DNA from: an uncultured Mediterranea sp.
Lineage (GTDB): Bacteria > Bacteroidota > Bacteroidia > Bacteroidales > Bacteroidaceae
Length of the DNA: 32,628 bases
Reading direction: 5' to 3'
NCBI GenBank assembly: GCA_946056155.1
Contig: CAMGIP010000014.1
Coordinates: 1-32,628, forward strand
Shown piece by piece: positions 24,362-32,537 of the stretch. A program made the position numbers and the translations under genes. Numbering within the stretch: position 1 is the first letter of the stretch; each line of letters starts with the position of its first letter. Under the pieces are notes generated by a model. The model had not been told where the DNA came from, did not search any database, and saw nothing but the letters and a program-made list of their open reading frames with translations.

Positions 24362-24397
24362 TCCCCCGCCTACTCCACTGCTGGAGAGAGCGAGGGA
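24362..24397. terminator. Probable terminator between convergent SprT-like and DUF4890 genes
   Basis: An inner stem CTCCA/TGGAG with loop CTGC is extended by an imperfect outer stem (TCCCCCGC against GCGAGGGA). A-rich sequence lies on the left (AAAA) and right (GGGAAAT). It sits between stop codons of convergent genes. Confidence 0.5.
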
Positions 24398-24432
24398 AAT
24401 GCCTGACAGGAGTCAGCGGAGGAAAGCCAAAG

Positions 24433-24765
24433 CTACTTGTTGCGCCTAGGCTGACGAGCCTTCGCCATCTCTTCGTACTTTTTCTTCTGCTCATCGGTGA
24501 GCAGCGCATTGATCTGCTTGTCCATCTGCTCTTGTTTGGCCTTCATCTCTTCTCGGCTGGGGCGCGTGCCCTCCTTGCGTTTGGACTCAAATTCGATATA
24601 AATGGCCGTAATCTTTTTCTGCTGATCTTCCGAAAGGCCCAGCGTCTTGGTCATCTCAGCCACCCGATCTTCTACCGACATTCTACGACCGCCTCCCCGC
24701 TGCTGTGCGGAGAGAGTGCCTGCACCCAACATCAGGGCCAAGGCAATCACATAAATCTTTTGCAT
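24433..24765 (-). CDS. Exported DUF4890 / Spy-like helical protein
   Basis: A 110-aa protein with signal peptide MQKIYVIALALMLGAGTLSAQ (cleavage near residue 20-21). The mature part is a charged, Arg/Lys/Glu/Met-rich helical protein with the LTxxQ-like pattern LGLSEDQQKKITAIY (about 43-57) and LLTDEQKKKYEEM (about 88-100). This matches DUF4890 of Bacteroidota, which resembles the periplasmic chaperone Spy/CpxP. A role in envelope protein quality control or metal response is inferred from that resemblance. It stands alone. The upstream region (24766-25052) has a small palindrome (AAGCTAT/ATAGCTT, 24796-24811) and a 7-bp CCTTTTT/AAAAAGG hairpin, but no clear promoter. Confidence 0.85.
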   Translation of the reverse strand: MQKIYVIALALMLGAGTLSAQQRGGGRRMSVEDRVAEMTKTLGLSEDQQKKITAIYIEFESKRKEGTRPSREEMKAKQEQMDKQINALLTDEQKKKYEEMAKARQPRRNK

Positions 24766-24983
24766 AACAGTCCTTTTTTTACTTAATAATCCAATAAGCT
24801 ATAAATAGCTTCGCCTTTTTGACAGATAAAAAAGGAAAAGTTTTAATTCGAATCCCTCATTTGACTCTTATGCGCAGACATACGCTCTTTTGCCCTATCT
24901 CTTTTCGTTTTCGGATACCAGGGGCCACGGAGTGACGGAAAACCCTCCTCCATCTGTTCAACTTTCCATCCAAAAGTATCATT

Positions 24984-25043
24984 ACTCAAATTTGAGGTTT
25001 TGAGCTCGGAATAGAGGTTTGAACACTCGGAATAGAGGTTTGA
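24984..25043. repeat. 21-bp tandem repeat, three copies, after hutI
   Basis: Units of about 21 bp: ACTCAAATTTGAGGTTTTGAG (24984-25004, degenerate; given as key pattern CTC-N-GAGGTTT), then CTCGGAATAGAGGTTTGA at 25005-25022 and again at 25026-25043, identical. The array ends 10 bp from the hutI stop codon, in its 3' region on the minus strand. Confidence 0.75.
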
Positions 25044-25052
25044 GCCCTGAGG

Positions 25053-26294
25053 CTACTTCCAGGCCTTACCTCGGAGAAAGACCTGACGAATGATAGGTGT
25101 CGTGTAGGCATACGGGATGAAGTCAACCGAAGGGATGGGCTTGGTGAGGAAGAAGTTGGCCACCTTGCCCACAGCGATGGAGCCGTACTCCTGACTCAGC
25201 CCCATAGCGTAGGCAGCATTGAGCGTAGCTGCATTGAGGGCTTCGGCAGGCAACAGACGAAGCTTGATGCAGGCCAAGGAGACCACGAACTTCATGTCAC
25301 CAGAGGGTGTGGACCCTGGATTATAATCGCTCGCCACAGCCACCCCCAGACCAGCGTCCACCATGCGGCGGGCAGGACCAAAGGGCATGTTGAGGAAGAA
25401 GGAGGTTCCGGGCAGCAGAGTGGGCATGGTATCGCTACCCCTCAGCGTCTCAATCTGGGCATCAGCCATACACTCCAGGTGATCGACCGAACGGGCATGA
25501 TGGGCCACTCCCACCACCACACCACCCGAAGAGGCCAGTTCGTCGGCATGGATTTTGGGCATCAGCCCCCACTTAGCACCAGCCTCCAGCATGTGGGCTG
25601 TCTCTTCGGGAGTGAAGAAACCTTTGTCGCAGAAGACATCGATGTAGTCGGCCAGCCCCTGACGACCCACTTCGGGAATCATCTCCCGTATCACCAGATC
25701 CACATACTCCGGCTGACTGTAGCCGCGTCCCACGGCATGTGCACCGAGGAAGGTGGAGACAATACGCACAGGCAGACTCTCCTTCATGCGGCGAATCACC
25801 CGGAGCATCTTCAGTTCATCCGCGGTGTTGAGTCCATAGCCGCTCTTGATCTCGATACATCCCGTACCTTTGGCTATCATCTCCCAGGCACGCTCCGTGG
25901 CCTGACGATAGAGTTCCTCCTCGGAAGTTGCATGCAGACGGTCGGCCGAGTTGAGGATGCCCCCACCCCGACGAGCTATCTCGGCATAGCTCAACCCCTG
26001 AATCTTATCGACAAACTCGCCCTCACGACTGCCGGCATAGACGATGTGGGTGTGAGGGTCGCACCAGCAGGGAAGCACCATGCCTCCGCCAGCATCCACC
26101 TCCTCGTCCACGGGAGCAGGGGGGAGGAGCCCCAACTCCTCCATCGTTCCCCAGGCAGCGATATGCCCATCCTCCACCAGCAGCCAGGCATTCTCTACCT
26201 GCCCCAACTCCATCATCTCCTTACCCTGCAAACGCAGTTTGTGATGGGTATCCACTCCCACCAAACGCTTGATGTTGACTATCCTTGTACGCAT
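25053..26294 (-). CDS. hutI: Imidazolonepropionase
   Basis: A 413-aa amidohydrolase-superfamily enzyme that opens the ring of 4-imidazolone-5-propionate to give N-formimino-glutamate, the third step of histidine degradation. The metal motif CDPHTHIVYAGSR (H81, H83) and later ligand regions (FLGAHAVGRGY; IHADELASSGG; SDYNPGSTP) are present and in the family order. The length is normal (about 410). It is the last gene of the minus-strand hut run, 185 bp after hutH. That spacer contains a large hairpin (26410-26469) and a weak promoter-like TTTG/TACTTGG pair, so hutI may be partly uncoupled from the upstream genes. Confidence 0.95.
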   Translation of the reverse strand: MRTRIVNIKRLVGVDTHHKLRLQGKEMMELGQVENAWLLVEDGHIAAWGTMEELGLLPPAPVDEEVDAGGGMVLPCWCDPHTHIVYAGSREGEFVDKIQGLSYAEIARRGGGILNSADRLHATSEEELYRQATERAWEMIAKGTGCIEIKSGYGLNTADELKMLRVIRRMKESLPVRIVSTFLGAHAVGRGYSQPEYVDLVIREMIPEVGRQGLADYIDVFCDKGFFTPEETAHMLEAGAKWGLMPKIHADELASSGGVVVGVAHHARSVDHLECMADAQIETLRGSDTMPTLLPGTSFFLNMPFGPARRMVDAGLGVAVASDYNPGSTPSGDMKFVVSLACIKLRLLPAEALNAATLNAAYAMGLSQEYGSIAVGKVANFFLTKPIPSVDFIPYAYTTPIIRQVFLRGKAWK

Positions 26295-26409
26295 ATCCGG
26301 TGATATCTCTATTTCAACTATTAATTTACAACCAAGTACTTATTATTCTCTATATCAACAAAATGAAACCATGATCATAAATAAGATTCTCCATATCGTT
26401 TACCCGTAA

Positions 26410-26469
26410 TATCCTGAGAGGCCTTTCTGCAGACAGGATTTACCCCACCTGCAGAAAGGCATAAGGATA
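26410..26469. other. Large intercistronic hairpin between hutH and hutI
   Basis: A perfect 12-bp inverted repeat GCCTTTCTGCAG (26421-26432) / CTGCAGAAAGGC (26449-26460) is extended by TATCCT (26410-26415) / AGGATA (26464-26469) across an internal loop. In the minus transcript it starts 11 nt after the hutH stop. No U-tract follows, so attenuation, mRNA stabilisation or processing is more likely than simple termination. Confidence 0.7.
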
Positions 26470-26479
26470 CCGATGGTCA

Positions 26480-27979
26480 TCAATCCACCTCCGCATTACG
26501 CAGGAAGTCAATGGACTTCTGGATGTAGGGATACATCAGCTCATCGTTGATAATGAACGGTACCTCCTTACGGAAAGCCCTGAAAATCTTCTGGATGGCA
26601 GGCGATGACTGAAGCGGACGGCGGAACTCCAAGGCCTGAGCAGCATTGAAGAGCTCGATGGCCAGCACCCGCTCCGTATTGAGCACCACCTTGTAGAGCT
26701 TGATGGCAGCGTTGGCACCCATGCTCACGTGATCCTCCTGACCTTGGCAAGAGGGGATGCTATCCACCGAAGCGGGCGAGCAGAGGCTCTTGTTGAGACT
26801 CACTACCGAAGCCGCGGTGTACTGGGTGATCATGAATCCGCTGTTCACACCGGGATTGGCCACGAGGAAACTGGGCAGTCCGCGCGTTCCGGAAACCAGC
26901 TTGTAGATACGCCGTTCGGAGATGTTGGCCAGTTCGCTCAGGGCTATGGCCAAGAAGTCCATGGGCAAAGCGATAGGCTCACCGTGGAAATTGCCGGCCG
27001 AGATGATGAGGTCCTCATCGGGACATACGGTGGGGTTATCAGTGGCCGAGTTGATTTCGGTGTCGATGACCGAATCCACATAGCGGATGGTGTCTTTGGC
27101 CGCACCATGCACTTGGGGCACACAGCGGAAAGAGTACGGGTCTTGGACATAGGATTTAGGTTGCTCCATGATTTCACTTCCGGCCAGCAGTTCGCGCAGG
27201 CGGGCAGCAGTCTCAATCTGTCCCTTATGAGGGCGCACCTGATGCACCGCATCAGTAAAAGGCTCCACCAGGCCGCAGTAGGCATCGAGCGACATGGCAG
27301 CAATGCAGTCGGCCCACTCGCTCAAGCGATGGCTCTGCAGCAGAGACCACACAGCAAAGGCGCTCATGTTCTGCGTACCGTTGAGCAGCGCAAGCCCCTC
27401 CTTGGAGGCCAAGCGTATCGGCTTCCAGCCCAACCTCTGGAGCAACTGCTTGCCAGAAATCACCTCACCTTGATACTCCACCTCGCCCATGCCGATAAGG
27501 GGGAGCGAGAGATGAGCCAGAGGCACCAGGTCGCCCGATGCACCGAGAGAGCCTTGCATATAGACCACGGGATAGACCTCATGGTTGAAGAAGTCAATCA
27601 GCCGCTCCACCGTATCGAGCTTGCAGCCGGAGTAACCGTAGCTGAGCGACTGGATCTTGAGCAACAGCATAATCTTGACAATCTCGTTGGGGACACGGTC
27701 GCCCGTACCGCACGCATGAGACATCATCAGGTTGATCTGCAGATGGGCCAGGTGGTCCGCACCGATGGAGACATTACAGAGCGAGCCGAATCCGGTTGTG
27801 ACACCATAGACGGGACGGTCGTTGGCAGCAATCTTTTCATCGAGATATTCGCGACAGCGGATGATACGCTGTTTGGCCTCTTCGCTCAGTGCCAGCTGAT
27901 AGCGGTTGCGGATGATTTCGCCGATACGCTCTACAGAGAGATGTTCGGCAGATATGTAGTGGATGTTTGTTTCGTTCAT
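26480..27979 (-). CDS. hutH: Histidine ammonia-lyase
   Basis: A 499-aa enzyme that deaminates histidine to urocanate and ammonia, the first step of the pathway. The Ala147-Ser148-Gly149 triad (GSLGASGDLVPL), which cyclises to the MIO prosthetic group, is intact. TGFGSL near residue 62-67 and the QEDHVSMG motif near 415-422 are further family signatures. Length matches bacterial HutH (about 500-510). It lies 101 bp downstream of hutU and upstream of hutI. Placing the first enzyme third in the operon is unusual compared with Pseudomonas or Bacillus orders, but the whole set is present. Confidence 0.96.
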   Translation of the reverse strand: MNETNIHYISAEHLSVERIGEIIRNRYQLALSEEAKQRIIRCREYLDEKIAANDRPVYGVTTGFGSLCNVSIGADHLAHLQINLMMSHACGTGDRVPNEIVKIMLLLKIQSLSYGYSGCKLDTVERLIDFFNHEVYPVVYMQGSLGASGDLVPLAHLSLPLIGMGEVEYQGEVISGKQLLQRLGWKPIRLASKEGLALLNGTQNMSAFAVWSLLQSHRLSEWADCIAAMSLDAYCGLVEPFTDAVHQVRPHKGQIETAARLRELLAGSEIMEQPKSYVQDPYSFRCVPQVHGAAKDTIRYVDSVIDTEINSATDNPTVCPDEDLIISAGNFHGEPIALPMDFLAIALSELANISERRIYKLVSGTRGLPSFLVANPGVNSGFMITQYTAASVVSLNKSLCSPASVDSIPSCQGQEDHVSMGANAAIKLYKVVLNTERVLAIELFNAAQALEFRRPLQSSPAIQKIFRAFRKEVPFIINDELMYPYIQKSIDFLRNAEVD

Positions 27980-28032
27980 ATGGATGATTTCTTTGGATAA
28001 ATTTGTTGGTTATGATTTTACTGAGAACTTGA

Positions 28033-28073
28033 GATTCAGATATAAACTGAAATTTTAGGATTCAGATATAAAC
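28033..28073. repeat. 15-bp direct repeat between hutU and hutH
   Basis: GATTCAGATATAAAC occurs exactly at 28033-28047 and 28059-28073 (26-bp period) within the 101-bp spacer, just after the hutU stop on the minus strand. Confidence 0.75.
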
Positions 28074-28080
28074 AGCCACT

Positions 28081-30096
28081 TTAGAACATTGAGTCTATCA
28101 GACTGTTTTCTACTAGATTAGGCATCGTAACCTTCAGTTCCGGTGTACGTTCCATCTCCCGTTCGATGCTTCTCATCGAGCCTCCGTTGCGTGCCCAGCT
28201 CCGGCGGGCAATGCCGTTGTTGACATCCCAGAAGAGCATCTGCCTTATGTGCCGTTCGCTCTCCTGGCTGCCATCAATCACCATGCCGAATCCGCCGTTG
28301 ATGACCTCGCCCCAGCCTACCCCTCCACCGTTGTGGATAGAGACCCAGGTAGCCCCCCGGAAGGAGTCACCGATGACGTTCTGAACAGCCATGTCCGCAC
28401 AGAACTGCGAACCGTCGTAGATGTTGCTCGTCTCACGGAAGGGAGAGTCTGTGCCCGACACATCGTGATGGTCACGCCCCAGCACCACCGGACGGCTGAT
28501 TTCTCCGCGCCGTATGGCCTCGTTGAAGGCAAGGGCTATCTTGGAACGTCCTTCGGCATCCGCATAGAGGATGCGAGCCTGCGAGCCCACCACCAGCCGG
28601 TTCCTGCCCGCTTCGCGTATCCAGTGGATGTTATCGGCCATTTGTCCCTGAATCTCCTCAGGCGCCGACCGACGTATCTCCTCCATCACCTCAGCCGCTA
28701 TGCGGTCGGTCGTAGCCAGGTCGTCAGCACTACCCGAACTGCATACCCAGCGGAAGGGGCCGAAACCATAGTCGAAAAACATCGGCCCCATGATATCCTG
28801 CACATACGAAGGATAGCGGAACTTGTCCCCCTCCCCAGCCAGGATATCGGCTCCCGCACGCTGCGACTGGAGCAGGAAGGCATTGCCGTAGTCGAAGAAA
28901 TACATACCCTCTGCCGTAAGCCGGTTGATAGCCTCCACCTGACGTCGCAGAGAGGCCTGTACCGCCTCACGGAACCGCTCAGGCTCGTCGGCCATCATCC
29001 GCTTGGACTCCTCCAAAGAGAGTCCCACGGGGTAATAACCGCCTGCCCAGGGATTGTGGAGCGATGTCTGGTCACTACCTAAGTCCACATGGATATGTTC
29101 ATCAGCCAGACGTTCCCAGAGATCCACCACATTGCCCACGTAGGCCATGGAGAGGGTCTGCCTCTGAGCCACTGCCTGCCGGATGGCCGGAATCAACTCG
29201 TCAAGGTTATCAAAGAGCTGGTCCACCCACCCCTGGTCATACCGCTTGCGTGCGGCCAAGGGGTTGATTTCCGCCACCACGCTCACCACGCCGGCGATGT
29301 TGCCCGCCTTAGGCTGAGCACCCGACATGCCGCCCAGACCGGAGGAGACAAAGAGCATACCGCGAATATCGCTGCATCCCTGCTGCTTCATCTGTTTGCG
29401 TGCCGCGTTGAGGATGGTGATGGTGGTGCCGTGCACGATGCCCTGTGGACCAATGTACATGTAGGATCCGGCAGTCATCTGTCCGTACTGGCTCACACCC
29501 AGCGCATTCATCCGCTCCCAGTCATCCGGTTTTGAGTAGTTGGGGATGACCATACCGTTGGTCACCACCACGCGCGGAGCGTTCCGGTGCGACGGGAAGA
29601 GGCCAAGCGGATGCCCCGAATACATCACCAAGGTCTGCTCATCGGTCATCTCGCTGAGATACTTCATCGTGAGGCGGTACTGTGCCCAGTTCTGAAACAC
29701 CGCCCCGTTGCCCCCGTAGGTAATCAGTTCGTGCGGGTGCTGAGCCACCGCAGGGTCCAGGTTGTTCTGAATCATCATCATGATGGCCGCCGCCTGCTGC
29801 GACCGGTGCGGATAGTCATCAATCGGACGCGCATACATCGAATAGTCCGGTCGGTAGCGGTACATATAGATACGCCCGTAAGTCTCCAGCTCATGAGCAA
29901 ACTCAGGAGCCAGCTCCGCATGGAGATGGGCGGGGAAATAACGCAACGCATTGCGCAGAGCCAGCCTCTTCTCCTCGGCAGAGAGAATCTCCTTGCGGCG
30001 TGGTGCATGATTGATGCCGTTGTCGTACGGCTTGGCCTGAGGTAATGTATCAGGAATGCCAACTCGTATGTCGGCAGCAAATTCTTCTTTTGTCAT
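28081..30096 (-). CDS. hutU: Urocanate hydratase (urocanase), long Bacteroidales form
   Basis: A 671-aa enzyme that adds water to urocanate to form imidazolonepropionate, using tightly bound NAD+ as an electrophile. The NAD loop GLGGMSGAQ is near residues 253-261. Other family segments include ITYGGNGAVFQNWAQY (near 124-139), SDQTSLHNPWAGGYYP (near 352-367) and the C-terminal HNGGGVGWGEVINGG (near 602-616). It is about 110 residues longer than the usual 555-aa bacterial enzyme, mainly at the N-terminus and in mid-protein, which I recall for Bacteroidales homologues. It is 31 bp after the FTCD gene, so they share a transcript. Confidence 0.95.
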   Translation of the reverse strand: MTKEEFAADIRVGIPDTLPQAKPYDNGINHAPRRKEILSAEEKRLALRNALRYFPAHLHAELAPEFAHELETYGRIYMYRYRPDYSMYARPIDDYPHRSQQAAAIMMMIQNNLDPAVAQHPHELITYGGNGAVFQNWAQYRLTMKYLSEMTDEQTLVMYSGHPLGLFPSHRNAPRVVVTNGMVIPNYSKPDDWERMNALGVSQYGQMTAGSYMYIGPQGIVHGTTITILNAARKQMKQQGCSDIRGMLFVSSGLGGMSGAQPKAGNIAGVVSVVAEINPLAARKRYDQGWVDQLFDNLDELIPAIRQAVAQRQTLSMAYVGNVVDLWERLADEHIHVDLGSDQTSLHNPWAGGYYPVGLSLEESKRMMADEPERFREAVQASLRRQVEAINRLTAEGMYFFDYGNAFLLQSQRAGADILAGEGDKFRYPSYVQDIMGPMFFDYGFGPFRWVCSSGSADDLATTDRIAAEVMEEIRRSAPEEIQGQMADNIHWIREAGRNRLVVGSQARILYADAEGRSKIALAFNEAIRRGEISRPVVLGRDHHDVSGTDSPFRETSNIYDGSQFCADMAVQNVIGDSFRGATWVSIHNGGGVGWGEVINGGFGMVIDGSQESERHIRQMLFWDVNNGIARRSWARNGGSMRSIEREMERTPELKVTMPNLVENSLIDSMF

Positions 30097-30127
30097 GTTA
30101 TGGTATCGATTTAGTCAACTACAATAA

Positions 30128-31846
30128 TTACACTCCCGCAATGGTCCGTTCCACCAGAGTCAGGATCTCCTCCTGCTGAGCCTTCGCGTCAGCCATCAGC
30201 CGTGCAGCCTCCGAGATGAGGGCATCAGCCTGTGCCTTATCCTTGAGCGAGGCTGCATTGATCTTCACATTCAGGCCAGCTCCCTGCACAGCAGCACAGG
30301 CCGCCAAAGCACCCACACCCGCATCAGATACGCTGTTAGGGTTGCCCTCCACCACCATGGCGCGGCAGAGCGGGAATACCTCCATCGAAACCTTCATGGT
30401 CTGCAGAGGCACCTGTGCGGCAAAGAGGGTGGCCCGCTGTATGGCCTCCGACCGGAGCTGCTTCTCTTCAGGCGTACCCTTAGGCATACCGAAAGCCGCC
30501 ATGATGCGGTTGAACGCCTCGGTATCCTCATCCACCAGACGGAGCAACTGCTGCTCCAGCTCCATGCCCCGCTCAGCCCATTGGGCAAACTTCTCCCACT
30601 GCTCATCCCAACCCGGCTTGTGCGACGAGAGATTGGCCACCATCGTGCCCAACGCAGCCCCCATGGCACCCATATAGGCCGAAACCGAACCTCCGCCAGG
30701 AGCGGGTGATTCACGGGCCGTCTCATCGGCAAAACCCTTGACCGTCAGGTCGGTCAGTCGCGTGCTCTGCCCACTGTTTTCACTCTCCAAGAGATACTCC
30801 ACCACCTTCTCCTGAGGAGAGAAAGGCTTGAGGTCGTCCAGCCCCATCGACTTGACGGCAATATTCAGCACATCCTCCTTGGGAATGCCAGCCGACCGCT
30901 GCTGCTTGGCGAGGAAGTAGCGGCCCGCCTCCAGGAGGCAACGTTCCGGCAGCAGCCCCACAATCTCCGTACCCGTAACCCGCAGGCCCCGGTTCTGGGC
31001 ACAGCGGCATACCTCGTCAAAGGCCACATGGAGCGGTGTCTGGTTGATGTCGGTGATGTTCATCGACACCTGAGCTATGCCATACTCCTCGATGTACCAT
31101 CCGATAGCCTTTGTTCCCTTCAGCGTGCCGGGAATCATGACCGGATTGCCCTCGGCATCCTTTACAGTTTTTCCGATGATAGGATTACCCTCACGTTTGG
31201 GACGTCCCTTTTCACGCACATCAAAGGCAATGGCATTAGCACGTCGGGTCGAAGTGGTATTCAGATTGAAGTTGACCGCAATCAGGAAGTCGCGGGCACC
31301 CACGGCCGTACATCCCGTGCGGGCCACCCCCTCATCAAAGGGTCGTGCCCCATAGTCGGGTGCCTTCTCTGCCACGGCCAGTCTTTCGGGCAGCCCCTCA
31401 TACTCCCCCTCGCGGCAGACGGCCAGATTCTTCCGTTCAGGGGTGAAGGCAGCTGCCTCATAGCAGTAGCAGGGAATCAGCAGTTCACGGGCAATACGTT
31501 CAGCCAGCTGACGGGCCAGAACGGCACACTCCTCCAAGGTGATGCCACTCACAGGCACCAGAGGCAACACATCGGTAGCCCCCATACGGGGGTGTGCCCC
31601 GTGATGACGGCTCATGTCAATCAGTTCACCCGCCTTTTTCACACTCTGGAAGGCAGCCTCCATCACCGCCTCAGGCTCTCCCACAAAGGTCACCACGGTG
31701 CGGTTGGTAGCCTCTCCCGGATCCACGTCGAGGAGTTTCACCCCTTCCGTCTGTTCGATCACTTGGGTTATCTGGCGAATCACGCCTTTGTCGCGTCCCT
31801 CGCTGAAGTTGGGGACGCACTCGATAATACGTTTGTTCTGTATCAT
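30128..31846 (-). CDS. ftcD: Bifunctional glutamate formimidoyltransferase / formimidoyl-THF cyclodeaminase
   Basis: A 572-aa fusion with the layout of mammalian FTCD. Residues 1-330 are the formimidoyltransferase (IIECVPNFSEGRD at 7-19; catalytic H82 in HHGAHPRMGATD), moving the formimino group of formiminoglutamate to tetrahydrofolate and leaving glutamate. Residues about 360-572 are the cyclodeaminase (LTVKGFADETARESPAPGGGSVSAY), which releases ammonia to give 5,10-methenyl-THF. In many bacteria these are two genes. It is first in the minus-strand operon, 80 bp after the predicted promoter, so the last step of histidine degradation is transcribed first. Start ATG 31846 has no clear Shine-Dalgarno, usual for Bacteroidota. 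Confidence 0.95.
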   Translation of the reverse strand: MIQNKRIIECVPNFSEGRDKGVIRQITQVIEQTEGVKLLDVDPGEATNRTVVTFVGEPEAVMEAAFQSVKKAGELIDMSRHHGAHPRMGATDVLPLVPVSGITLEECAVLARQLAERIARELLIPCYCYEAAAFTPERKNLAVCREGEYEGLPERLAVAEKAPDYGARPFDEGVARTGCTAVGARDFLIAVNFNLNTTSTRRANAIAFDVREKGRPKREGNPIIGKTVKDAEGNPVMIPGTLKGTKAIGWYIEEYGIAQVSMNITDINQTPLHVAFDEVCRCAQNRGLRVTGTEIVGLLPERCLLEAGRYFLAKQQRSAGIPKEDVLNIAVKSMGLDDLKPFSPQEKVVEYLLESENSGQSTRLTDLTVKGFADETARESPAPGGGSVSAYMGAMGAALGTMVANLSSHKPGWDEQWEKFAQWAERGMELEQQLLRLVDEDTEAFNRIMAAFGMPKGTPEEKQLRSEAIQRATLFAAQVPLQTMKVSMEVFPLCRAMVVEGNPNSVSDAGVGALAACAAVQGAGLNVKINAASLKDKAQADALISEAARLMADAKAQQEEILTLVERTIAGV

Positions 31847-31880
31847 GATGATTAGATTATGTTTTGCATACTATAATGAT

Positions 31881-31910
31881 TTAAGGTGAGAATAAACAGC
31901 CCCACCTTAA
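31881..31910. promoter_or_regulatory. Inverted repeat in the hut leader
   Basis: TTAAGGTG (31881-31888) and CACCTTAA (31903-31910) are perfect 8-bp arms, 14 bp apart, between the predicted hut transcription start (about 31920) and the FTCD start codon. It could be an operator or a leader hairpin controlling the operon. Confidence 0.55.
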
Positions 31911-31925
31911 GCCGTCTGATGCAGA

Positions 31926-31957
31926 CAAAGGTATAAAAAATGCATGAATATTCCAAG
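31926..31957 (-). promoter_or_regulatory. Promoter of the hut operon
   Basis: On the minus strand: CTTG (31957-31954), 20 bp, TACCTTTG (31933-31926). The -7 box is a full consensus match and the -33 box has one mismatch. It is the only strong promoter upstream of the four hut genes. Confidence 0.7.
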
Positions 31958-32189
31958 CCTCCTCCCCTGCTCCTCCCCAGCGCCTTCACCCTCTAGAAAG
32001 GCCACTGTAAGGAGCGGAGCCACGAAAGCGGACCAATCAAAACTTTCCCACCCACTCCGCACATCAAATCGACAGAAATCAGCCCCGATTATCTACAATC
32101 GCTCAACTGCTAAATTTCCTTTATACCACAAATTTCCCATCTCTCGCAAATCCGGGTGTCTCGTGCTTCAGCCACACGATGTAATCCTC

Positions 32190-32330
32190 TCAATGATATT
32201 TCTGAGTTTTCAGCCCCAAAAGATTGGAACCGATTTTGGACATCACCATCTCCACATACCGATACTCTGTAAGCCGTGTAACAGGGTCAACATACTTAAC
32301 ACGATCTGTTCGTTTTGATGATCTTTTCAT
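32190..32330 (-). CDS. Possible small basic protein (46 aa), perhaps a truncated gene
   Basis: ATG 32330 opens 46 codons starting MKRSSKRTDRVKYVDPVTRL and ending at TGA 32190-32192. The same frame continues past that TGA for 22 protein-like codons (EDYIVWLKHETPGFARDGKF...) to TAA 32121-32123. It may be a small real gene, a gene with a premature stop, or chance. No family is recognised and no promoter or Shine-Dalgarno is clear. The rest of 31958-32472 shows no other gene. Confidence 0.3.
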   Translation of the reverse strand: MKRSSKRTDRVKYVDPVTRLTEYRYVEMVMSKIGSNLLGLKTQKYH

Positions 32331-32472
32331 TGTCTTGCTTTTTAGACTTCTAAATGTGTCAAGTTTTATTAGTTCAAGTCAGTTTTTGTTCCAGAATTGA
32401 ACCGAAACTCCTTTTTGCATCATCATATTGCAGAATTTCGGCCATTCATGCGAGAATCTATATAAATTATTA

Positions 32473-32480
32473 TAACTTTG
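32473..32480 (+). promoter_or_regulatory. Possible promoter (-7 box) for the right-edge gene
   Basis: TAACTTTG fully matches TAnnTTTG; the -33 region is poor. It would give a leader of about 50 nt before ATG 32538. Confidence 0.4.
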
Positions 32481-32537
32481 AGGCCAAATAATGACAATTC
32501 TTTAGAGTGAAAGTTTTTTTAGCAAGAGTAATCTCTG

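Noticed and set aside
25479-26303. 274-codon plus-strand frame
   Set aside because: Antisense to hutI; His/Gln-rich shadow composition.
26729-28000. 423-codon open frame on the plus strand
   Set aside because: Antisense to hutH, which has an intact MIO triad. No family resemblance.
28249-29082. 277-codon plus-strand frame
   Set aside because: Antisense to hutU with no domain.
31028-31855. 275-codon plus-strand frame
   Set aside because: Antisense to the FTCD fusion gene.
31944-32318. 124-codon plus-strand frame
   Set aside because: It begins within the hut promoter and has a Ser/Pro-rich composition with no domain, promoter or Shine-Dalgarno.
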